7,329 nt of DNA from Patescibacteria group bacterium (GTDB taxonomy: Bacteria > Patescibacteriota > Patescibacteriia > 2-12-FULL-60-25): assembly GCA_018824765.1 (NCBI GenBank), contig JAHJFW010000033.1:1-7329 (forward strand), in the 5' to 3' direction. Below are positions 1 through 4,426 of this stretch, one piece after another. Every line of letters starts with the position of its first letter. Positions within the stretch are counted from its first letter, which is position 1. Below the pieces are notes generated by a model that saw nothing but the letters and a program-made list of their open reading frames with translations, searched no databases and was not told the origin of the DNA. A program made the translations under genes and the position numbers.

Positions 1-296
1 AAGTAACCAAGCACTTTACGGCGGACTTTCAATTGTTTAATCAATTCTATTTTGTTGATAGTTGGCAGAACGAGTGGGAAAATTCTTTCAACGCCAACGC
101 CGTTTGAAATTTTACGCACAGTCATTGTGCGGTGATTGCCGACACCGCGGACATTGATAACCGTTCCTTCAAAAATCTGGACGCGCTCTTTTTCCTCGCC
201 CTTAGGCGTTATGTCCCTTATTTTCAGGTGGATTTTTAATACCATTCCCGACTTGATGTCGGCAGGTGCGATGACTGTGTGGTTGTTTTCGGACAT
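1..296 (-). CDS. rplS: 50S ribosomal protein L19, 5' part (C-terminus off the left edge)
   Basis: L19 sits at the interface of the large and small ribosomal subunits. Reading leftward from ATG at 296-294, 98 full codons are visible. The N-terminal half has the barrel-fold signature 'VQIFEGTVINVRG' (about residues 39-51), followed by the diagnostic 'TVRKISNGVGVERIFPL' (about 59-75), nearly identical to the bacterial L19 core 'TVRKISNGEGVERVF'. The family is usually about 115 residues, so only the last 15-20 are cut off by the window edge. The start gives the expected short lead-in, but no Shine-Dalgarno sequence precedes it (CCACCCAAAAAT then ATG). It has its own predicted promoter and a leader of about 50 bases. 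Three isoleucines are coded by AUA, relevant to the tRNA at 3319. Identification is secure. Confidence 0.96.
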   Translation of the reverse strand, partial: MSENNHTVIAPADIKSGMVLKIHLKIRDITPKGEEKERVQIFEGTVINVRGVGNHRTMTVRKISNGVGVERIFPLVLPTINKIELIKQLKVRRKVLGY

Positions 297-464
297 ATTT
301 TTGGGTGGATTCAAATTTTGAGCTTGAAAGCTTGGTTCTGTTAATGTTGCCGCGAACTATAGTAAAAACCACTCTTATCGTCAAGAGCCGGGACGATCAC
401 CACTTTGTAAGCCCTGGATGTCTGATGTCGGGTTCGATTCATCCGCGCGAACAAGCCGGCAGGA
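297..464. other. Intergenic region between the surface-protein gene and rplS
   Basis: These 168 bases are the longest stretch here without a coding gene. They hold the rplS promoter (356-384) and leader. The part beyond it (385-464) carries a tRNA-T-arm-like GGGTTCGATTC at 430-440 that does not fold into a tRNA. A weak 5-bp hairpin (GTTCG 432-436 with CGAAC 448-452) has no T-run, so I see no convincing terminator for the upstream gene. Confidence 0.5.
356..384 (-). promoter_or_regulatory. Predicted sigma70-type promoter of rplS
   Basis: Read on the minus strand: -35 TTGACG at 384-379 (5 of 6 to TTGACA), a 17-base spacer, and -10 TATAGT at 361-356 (5 of 6 to TATAAT). Transcription would start near 349, giving a leader of about 50 bases before the rplS ATG. 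This is the best consensus promoter in the window, as fits a ribosomal protein gene. Confidence 0.6.
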
Positions 465-1532
465 TTATTTAATCCCCATTTTAATTGTAATTTTTTGCAA
501 TCTGTCTTCAGGGCTACCGCCGATGACCAGAGGATACCAATCTGACGATCCGCCGCTAAAAGCCGGAGCAATATTGTGCTTTTCTGAAGAATTATCCGAC
601 CAGATAGTAGGCATGACGTGGTACAGGTATTTTTTTTCAACGTTCATGGCGTCAATGCCAAAATTTGTCGGAGGTTCAAAGCGATAAATATTGTAAAGTC
701 CGCCGACTGCAATCGTACGGAGGATTGTTGAGTTTGTAGTAGGAGTGATATAGCCGCCAAAATCCTCGGTATAATACGGCGTACTCGCCGTAGCTTCCTC
801 GGGCGCGAGTGCGACAAGATAGGTTGAAACATAGGAGCCGGCCGGAGGATTCTCTGATGTTACGTTAGCTCGAAATTGATAAACACCCCCAAAAGTCGGT
901 AGTTCCAATTCTTGATCAAAAGTTACATATACCCTGTATCCCGTTGCGCTTGATCCGTAAACAGCTTTTCCGCTCTGCGGTTTGACATCTACGGCGTGGC
1001 TCACATTCGGATATTCCAGTGCTTTAATGCCAACCTGCTTAATCTCTTCCGCCACACCATTTTTATCTTCGATATAAAATCTGAAATTTTCCAGAGTTAC
1101 TTTGATGGGGATGCTGACATCAAAAGCGAGTTGTTTGAATGCAATTTTTCCGTACTTGGCCGGACTTTGTAGAGGGCTTAGCTTGAATCTATAGAGCATC
1201 CTTTCAACTTGAGCTTCGTTGGGTTTTACCGCCTCGAGAGGTTGATTTGTGAAGATTGGCGAATTCTGCGCTACGTTTTTTATTTCACCGTATGGCCGAT
1301 CTGTAACAGGTGTCTTAGGTTCGGTTTTGTAGGAGATGGTTGGAGGAGTTTGTACTGTTTTTATTGTTTGGATTTTTCGGAATGAAAACGCAAACCCATA
1401 ACCGGCAGCGATAAATAAGAGTATGGCAGCTGTTACGGCCGCTACTTTGGTGGCGGTTGAGGTTTTTGTTTTTGTCAGCGTCTTGAGGGGCATATGTTTA
1501 AGTTTATTCTTATTATGAAAAGTGTTTGGCAT
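465..1532 (-). CDS. Membrane-anchored, probably exported beta-rich protein of Parcubacterial type
   Basis: 355 residues, function unknown. The N-terminus is basic and Ser/Thr/Lys-rich (residues 1-28). One strongly hydrophobic segment follows (about 29-51, 'VAAVTAAILLFIAAGYGFAF') without a clear cleavage site, so it is probably an anchor or uncleaved signal. A Thr/Pro-rich stalk (about 58-105) leads to a Cys-free domain of alternating beta-strand-like stretches (about 110-355). The C-terminus has 'IWSDNSSEKHN' (310-320) and 'SSDWYPLV' (329-336). From memory this Trp-Ser-Asp...Asp-Trp pattern ends many secreted Parcubacterial proteins of unknown role; I cannot verify this here. It would sit outside the cell membrane as a surface or S-layer-like component. 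A second Met at residue 14 is an alternative start. Met1 is favoured by a promoter whose predicted start lies 1-2 bases upstream of it. Confidence 0.8.
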   Translation of the reverse strand: MPNTFHNKNKLKHMPLKTLTKTKTSTATKVAAVTAAILLFIAAGYGFAFSFRKIQTIKTVQTPPTISYKTEPKTPVTDRPYGEIKNVAQNSPIFTNQPLEAVKPNEAQVERMLYRFKLSPLQSPAKYGKIAFKQLAFDVSIPIKVTLENFRFYIEDKNGVAEEIKQVGIKALEYPNVSHAVDVKPQSGKAVYGSSATGYRVYVTFDQELELPTFGGVYQFRANVTSENPPAGSYVSTYLVALAPEEATASTPYYTEDFGGYITPTTNSTILRTIAVGGLYNIYRFEPPTNFGIDAMNVEKKYLYHVMPTIWSDNSSEKHNIAPAFSGGSSDWYPLVIGGSPEDRLQKITIKMGIK

Positions 1533-1540
1533 ATTTTAAA

Positions 1541-1569
1541 ATAATACCAACCCACCCCTCTTTTGCCCA
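1541..1569 (-). promoter_or_regulatory. Predicted extended -10 promoter of the surface-protein gene, leaderless
   Basis: Minus strand: -35 TGGGCA at 1569-1564 (4 of 6), a 17-base spacer, and -10 TATTAT at 1546-1541 (5 of 6), preceded by TGG, i.e. a TGn extended -10. Only 8 bases separate the -10 from the ATG at 1532, so the transcript would begin about at the start codon. This explains the absence of a ribosome binding site. Confidence 0.45.
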
Positions 1570-1582
1570 GCCTTTTGCCCAG
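1560..1582. repeat. Short tandem duplication CTTTTGCCCAG
   Basis: Two identical 11-base units, at 1560-1570 and 1572-1582 (12-base period). On the minus strand each contains TGGGCA, the proposed -35 of the surface-protein gene, so the duplication places a second -35-like hexamer 12 bases further upstream. It lies just after the stop of the kinase gene. Confidence 0.7.
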
Positions 1583-1592
1583 AGCTGTTTTA

Positions 1593-2165
1593 TTATTTTT
1601 TTAGTACCGCCAATTCCTCCATTTTTTCGAGAATCGTTTCAGCTGTCGCTTTAGCTCCTTTTAAGTTTGTCGTGTCAATGATCAAATCGTAATTTTTCTT
1701 GTCCTGATAACGGACGCCGTAGTATTTATTATAGCGGAGATTGTCAGAGGTAATCCTTTGCCTGATGACTTCCGCAGCTTCCTCAATAGTGGCGTATAAG
1801 GGTTCATCTTTACGATCTGCGCTCGAATGACCTTTGGAGAGAAAAATCCTGCGCGCGGCTTCTTTTTCGTCGCATTCCAAAAAGATTTTGAACGAATGAG
1901 GAATGAAGTGCCATGAAAGCCGTCCCTCGATAACGAAGTTGTCCTCCGTCTGCCCGAGTTTAGTTTGATATGTATCCACATCATTATCCGTAAACGCTTC
2001 GGTCTCCCCGAGTTTATTCAGCTCGTCAATGGTAAGGCCGCGTTCCGTCGCCATTTTTCCGCGCAGATCGCCCATTGAATAAAATTTCATGCCTAGGCGT
2101 TCGGCAAGAATTTTTGCCACGGTTGTTTTACCGGAACCGGGAACGCCGGAAATTGTGATGATCAT
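1593..2165 (-). CDS. cmk: Archaeal-type cytidylate kinase-like protein
   Basis: 190-residue P-loop kinase predicted to transfer phosphate from ATP to CMP/dCMP in the cytoplasm. It opens at residue 1 with the strand and Walker A 'MIITISGVPGSGKTT' (P-loop 7-15). Next come a CMP-binding-like helix region (about 28-55, 'SMGDLRGKMATERGLTIDELNKL' in part), 'FVIEGRLSWHFIP' (77-89) and a lid-like stretch ending 'NLRYNKYYGVRY' (142-153), then 'YDLIIDTT' (159-166). Short length, the Gly-Arg-Leu motif and the 'RY..YYG' element match archaeal-type Cmk (Cytidylate_kin2) better than the roughly 225-residue bacterial Cmk. No Shine-Dalgarno precedes the ATG. It lies 60 bases after the pseudouridine synthase gene on the same strand and is probably cotranscribed with it. 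CMP as substrate is family inference; another NMP-kinase-like role is possible. Confidence 0.8.
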   Translation of the reverse strand: MIITISGVPGSGKTTVAKILAERLGMKFYSMGDLRGKMATERGLTIDELNKLGETEAFTDNDVDTYQTKLGQTEDNFVIEGRLSWHFIPHSFKIFLECDEKEAARRIFLSKGHSSADRKDEPLYATIEEAAEVIRQRITSDNLRYNKYYGVRYQDKKNYDLIIDTTNLKGAKATAETILEKMEELAVLKK

Positions 2166-2186
2166 AGGGGAGAGAAGTGATGATGG

Positions 2187-2239
2187 AATCTAGAATCTAG
2201 GTTCGGAAGACGTAGGACGTAGGACTTAGGACGACGTAG
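2187..2239. repeat. Period-7 intergenic repeat array (AATCTAG, then GACGTAG/GACTTAG)
   Basis: Two runs of 7-base units lie in the spacer between the pseudouridine synthase and kinase genes. AATCTAG occurs twice in tandem (2187-2193, 2194-2200). After an 8-base gap come GACGTAG (2209-2215), GACGTAG (2216-2222) and GACTTAG (2223-2229), then a lone GAC (2230-2232) and another GACGTAG (2233-2239). Every full unit ends in TAG. The array runs into the 3' end of the pseudouridine synthase gene and supplies its last codons and stop. Confidence 0.75.
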
Positions 2240-3197
2240 TATGCGCATTACTTCCAGATAGCAACTTTTCCGTTTCCGCAAAAGCCGGATCAGGCGAGAT
2301 TGAGAAGGTTTTGCGTTCTCCGCTGGCTGGATCGGTAAAAGACATTTCTATGGCTTGAAGTAAGAGGCGCGCGGGTTTGAGTTTGCGGTCGGTTTGCCTC
2401 AATGAGTATAGCGCGTCGCCGATTACCGGATGCCCGAGCGCGAGCAAGTGCGCTCTGATCTGGTGCGTGCGGCCGGAAAAGATTTTTAATTTCAGCAAGG
2501 TGGCTCCAGGGAATCGCGTGACAGTTTCGTAATGCGTCCAAGCGGCTTTGCCTTCATCTTCATGTTCCGGGCGCGCCGCCATGCGGGCTTTTGTTTTCGA
2601 CCGCGCAATGCGGAATTTTATCTCGCCGAAATCTTTTTCCATTTCTCCATGTACCAAAGCGAGATAAGTTTTATCCACCGAGTGTTCGGCAAATTGGTGT
2701 TTCAAGTCGTCATAGGCGGCTTGGGTTTTTGCTATTACCATCAATCCGCTCACTTCCTTATCTAGGCGGTGCATGATGCCGGGCCTTTCAGGGTTCTCGC
2801 CGATTTTTTGCAGTGGCGGATAGTGGTCAACCAAAAAATCCACCAGCGTGTTTGAAAGATGCGTTGAATCCGGATGGACCAATAAGCCGGACGGTTTATC
2901 CAAGACCAGCCAATCATCGGTTTCTTCGAGGATGTCGATATTGAAGACGGAGGCTTCCTTGATTTCCGCTTTTTGACGGCTGGTTGATTTTTTTGTTCCA
3001 ACGCCATCGTCAAAAATAATGCTGTCGCCGGTTTTCAGAAAACGGTGCACACTGGCTGTTTTGTCGTTCACTTTGCCGGCGCCGTTTTTAAGCAATTTTG
3101 CAACGGCACTTCGCGTTTTGCCGCTTAAATGCGCAGCTAAAAAAATGTCCAGACGCTCGCCGTTGGATCCGTTGTCCACTGTCCATTCATGCTGCAT
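2226..3197 (-). CDS. RluA/RluD-family 23S rRNA pseudouridine synthase
   Basis: 323 residues, the usual size for RluD-type enzymes, which isomerise uridine to pseudouridine in 23S rRNA. An N-terminal S4 RNA-binding domain (about 13-65, 'ERLDIFLAAHL', 'GKVND', 'GDSIIFD') precedes the catalytic domain: 'LVLDKPSGLLVHP' (97-109), motif II 'HRLDKEVSGLMV' with the predicted catalytic Asp146, 'KTYLALVHG' (176-184), and 'SGRTHQIRAHL' (241-251). All key motifs are intact. The target uridines cannot be assigned from sequence, so no gene symbol is given; RluD-like is the closest description. The final residues (TTSS) and stop come from a period-7 repeat, suggesting repeat spread or drift into the gene end. 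There is no Shine-Dalgarno before the ATG. It is the first gene of a probable two-gene unit with the kinase. Confidence 0.93.
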   Translation of the reverse strand: MQHEWTVDNGSNGERLDIFLAAHLSGKTRSAVAKLLKNGAGKVNDKTASVHRFLKTGDSIIFDDGVGTKKSTSRQKAEIKEASVFNIDILEETDDWLVLDKPSGLLVHPDSTHLSNTLVDFLVDHYPPLQKIGENPERPGIMHRLDKEVSGLMVIAKTQAAYDDLKHQFAEHSVDKTYLALVHGEMEKDFGEIKFRIARSKTKARMAARPEHEDEGKAAWTHYETVTRFPGATLLKLKIFSGRTHQIRAHLLALGHPVIGDALYSLRQTDRKLKPARLLLQAIEMSFTDPASGERKTFSISPDPAFAETEKLLSGSNAHTTSS

Positions 3198-3224
3198 AAT
3201 CTTTTTTATTGCGATCTCACTGTC

Positions 3225-3253
3225 TTTTTACAGCAAAAACGGAATAATGCCAA
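3225..3253 (-). promoter_or_regulatory. Predicted promoter of the pseudouridine synthase gene
   Basis: Minus strand: -35 TTGGCA at 3253-3248 (5 of 6), a 17-base spacer, and -10 TAAAAA at 3230-3225 (4 of 6). The start would fall near 3218, about 20 bases before the ATG at 3197. It lies back to back with the predicted tRNA promoter, the two -35 hexamers being 3 bases apart. Confidence 0.4.
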
Positions 3254-3256
3254 CTC

Positions 3257-3285
3257 TTGTCCTGCGCACTAAAAACAAGTACACT
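3257..3285 (+). promoter_or_regulatory. Predicted promoter of the tRNA (and possibly the downstream genes)
   Basis: TTGTCC at 3257-3262 (4 of 6), a 17-base spacer, and TACACT at 3280-3285 (4 of 6). Transcription would begin near 3292, giving a tRNA leader of about 27 bases. No strong promoter or terminator lies between the tRNA and the PEBP gene, so the transcript may continue through 4426. Confidence 0.35.
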
Positions 3286-3307
3286 CATTTTCGTATTTTT
3301 AAATTCG

Positions 3308-3321
3308 CCGGCTTCGGCCGG
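3308..3321 (+). other. UUCG-capped hairpin overlapping the tRNA 5' end
   Basis: CCGGC (3308-3312), loop TTCG (3313-3316), GCCGG (3317-3321): five perfect G/C pairs capped by the very stable C(UUCG)G tetraloop, extendable by one G-U pair (3307/3322). The 3' arm includes the first three bases of the mature tRNA, so this leader hairpin and the acceptor stem cannot form together. Confidence 0.6.
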
Positions 3322-3393
3322 TCCGTAGCTCAATGGTAGAGCCGTCGTCTTATACACGACTGGTTGCAGGTTCGAGTCCTGCCGGACCGACCA
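3319..3393 (+). tRNA. tRNA-Ile with UAU anticodon (decodes AUA), CCA encoded
   Basis: A full cloverleaf can be drawn by hand. Acceptor CGGTCCG (3319-3325) pairs perfectly with CGGACCG (3383-3389); TA at positions 8-9; D stem GCTC/GAGC (3328-3331/3339-3342) around a 7-base loop; anticodon stem GTCGT/ACGAC (3344-3348/3356-3360), all paired; anticodon loop CTTATAC (3349-3355); 5-base variable loop; T arm GCAGG-TTCGAGT-CCTGC (3366-3382); discriminator A; CCA 3391-3393. The 7-base loop puts TAT (3351-3353) at positions 34-36, so the codon read is AUA. The U12-A23 and C29-G41 pairs, A37 and A73 agree with isoleucine identity; C1-G72 and C38 are unusual. Most bacteria instead read AUA with a CAU tRNA modified to lysidine. 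Structure is certain; amino-acid identity is strong inference. Confidence 0.92.
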
Positions 3394-3432
3394 AAGGTGA
3401 TGAACATGTTCAATAATCAAATTTTATAAATA
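3394..3432 (+). promoter_or_regulatory. tRNA-PEBP spacer: Shine-Dalgarno-like site, mini-ORF and palindrome
   Basis: AAGGTGAT (3394-3401), a good match to the 16S anti-Shine-Dalgarno complement, starts right after the tRNA CCA. Eight bases after AAGG lies ATG (3406), also preceded by an in-frame ATG at 3400. This opens a tiny frame (MFNNQIL, stop TAA 3427-3429) ending 3 bases before the PEBP ATG and in the same reading frame. A perfect 12-base palindrome TGAACATGTTCA occupies 3401-3412. Function is unproven: leader peptide, operator, or a disabled old start. Confidence 0.35.
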
Positions 3433-4002
3433 ATGGAAGGACAGCGTAAGGTCGCTTTTAGTAAAAAAGTTTCAATAGTCGTGCTAATAGTTACTTGCAC
3501 GTTAGCCGTTTTTTTAATCATTAAATTTTTGCAACAAGCCGAAATATCCAAAAATATGAACATTGCCAGTCCTGCCTTCAGGCACAACCAAAGCATGCCC
3601 GCCAAATACACATGCGATGGCGAAGGTATCAGCCCGCCATTGTCTATTTCCGGCGTGCCGGCGAACGCCAAGAGCCTAGTCTTGCTGATGGATGATCCGG
3701 ATGTTCCTGCATCCGCCGGAGTTTCAGTGTGGGATCATTGGGTTGTATTCAATATCCCGCCTGATACGCGTGAAATTCCAGCTGGGCAAAATCCTGCCGG
3801 CATCCTTGGCGCGAATACAAGAGGCTTTCAGGTTTATGGAGGTCCCTGTCCGCCTGACAGCGAGCATCGGTATTTTTTCAAGCTTTATGCGCTGGATGAT
3901 ATGCTGTCATTGACGGCAGGTGCAACCAAAGCTGAAGTGGAAAGCGCCATGCAAGGACACATCTTGGAGCAGGCTGAATTGATCGGGCTTTACGCCCGCT
4001 AA
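3433..4002 (+). CDS. Membrane-anchored PEBP / YbhB-YbcL family (Raf kinase inhibitor-like) protein
   Basis: 189 residues. A basic N-terminus and one hydrophobic segment (about 12-32, 'KVSIVVLIVTCTLAVFLII') anchor the protein, with the domain probably outside the membrane. The rest is a complete bacterial PEBP domain: 'MPAKYTCDGEGISPPLSISGVP' in part (55-76, with Cys-Asp-Gly 61-63), the anion-site motif 'DDPDVP' (87-92), 'WDHWVVFNIPP' (100-110), and 'GGPCPP' (136-141) followed by 'HRYFFKLYALD' (145-155). These form the conserved phosphate-like ligand pocket. The biochemical role of bacterial YbhB-like proteins is poorly defined, so I give none. Many family members lack an anchor. The archease-like gene starts 4 bases after its stop, suggesting one transcript. 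The start is set by the hydrophobic segment and a stop codon 3 bases upstream in the same frame. Confidence 0.92.
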   Translation: MEGQRKVAFSKKVSIVVLIVTCTLAVFLIIKFLQQAEISKNMNIASPAFRHNQSMPAKYTCDGEGISPPLSISGVPANAKSLVLLMDDPDVPASAGVSVWDHWVVFNIPPDTREIPAGQNPAGILGANTRGFQVYGGPCPPDSEHRYFFKLYALDDMLSLTAGATKAEVESAMQGHILEQAELIGLYAR

Positions 4003-4006
4003 GATT

Positions 4007-4426
4007 ATGCAAAAATACGAGATAATTCCGCACATGGCCGATTTGCGCATCAGGGCCTTGGGTTCGACTCGCGCCGGGTTATTGATCGCCGTAGTAAAAG
4101 GTATGTCCGCGGCCATTCACCCCACTTTTGCGGATAATGCGGAGGAGCGCGAGCGGCCATTTTCCATAGGGGCACCGGATTTCAATGGGTTGCTGGATGA
4201 ACTAATGAAGACGGCGCTTGGTTTTTCAGAGAAAAACGGCGAGGTTTATACGGACGTTCGCTTCGATCTGGTGACAGACAAGGAAGCTCGGGGGGTGCTT
4301 ATCGGAAAATCCGCGCTCAAAATGGAAGCACCGGTCAAGAAGGCGAGCGTGCAAGAAGTCTCCATGGAGAAAAATCCTGAAGGCATGTGGGAGGCGACGG
4401 TTGTCCTTCACCCGGAAAGCGCGTAG
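4007..4426 (+). CDS. Archease-like protein (divergent)
   Basis: 139 residues, the usual archease length. Archease activates the RtcB RNA ligase, helping its guanylylation during tRNA splicing or RNA repair. The opening 'YEIIPHMADLRIRALG' (4-19) matches the family's 'Y-x-x-x-x-H-T-A-D-x-x-I-x-A-x-G' with Met for Thr. 'FNGLLDELMKTALGFSEKNGEVYTD' in part (59-83) matches the 'LL..WL.ELL..F...' helix, and 'VKKASVQEVSMEK...GMWEATVVL' in part (110-134) matches the last strands. Two things are odd. The usual near-C-terminal Asp followed by Ile/Val, a metal ligand in characterised archeases, is absent (the end is 'VVLHPESA'), and the typical 'TYH' before the last strands is replaced. RtcB is not in the window. 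The 3' end overlaps hflX by 19 bases, convergently. Family call is likely; activity is uncertain. Confidence 0.75.
   Translation: MQKYEIIPHMADLRIRALGSTRAGLLIAVVKGMSAAIHPTFADNAEERERPFSIGAPDFNGLLDELMKTALGFSEKNGEVYTDVRFDLVTDKEARGVLIGKSALKMEAPVKKASVQEVSMEKNPEGMWEATVVLHPESA

Noticed and set aside
385..452. tRNA-like stretch with TTTGTAA loop and GGGTTCGATTC
   Set aside because: The T-loop-like motif and a possible UGU anticodon loop are there, but neither the T stem nor the anticodon stem pairs (several mismatches each) and no acceptor stem exists. At best a decayed remnant; more likely chance.
136..640. Several small frames on both strands over rplS and the adjacent spacer
   Set aside because: They overlap the L19 or surface-protein genes in other frames and have no recognisable motif or start signal.
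2187..2239. CRISPR-like repeat
   Set aside because: Units are only 7 bases and nearly contiguous, with no spacers of uniform length and no cas genes.
3019..3339. 106-residue plus-strand reading frame across the divergent promoter region
   Set aside because: Lies mostly antisense to the secure pseudouridine synthase gene and runs into the tRNA; no family resemblance.
3402..3411. LexA (SOS) box
   Set aside because: GAAC-AT-GTTC has a 2-base centre, whereas the known Gram-positive box has a 4-base centre, and no SOS gene follows.
3217..3420. 67-residue reading frame on the minus strand over the tRNA
   Set aside because: Its peptide ('SVRQDSNLQPVVYKTTALPLSY' in part) is the classic antisense translation of a tRNA gene and is widely mis-annotated. 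It also spans the predicted promoters.
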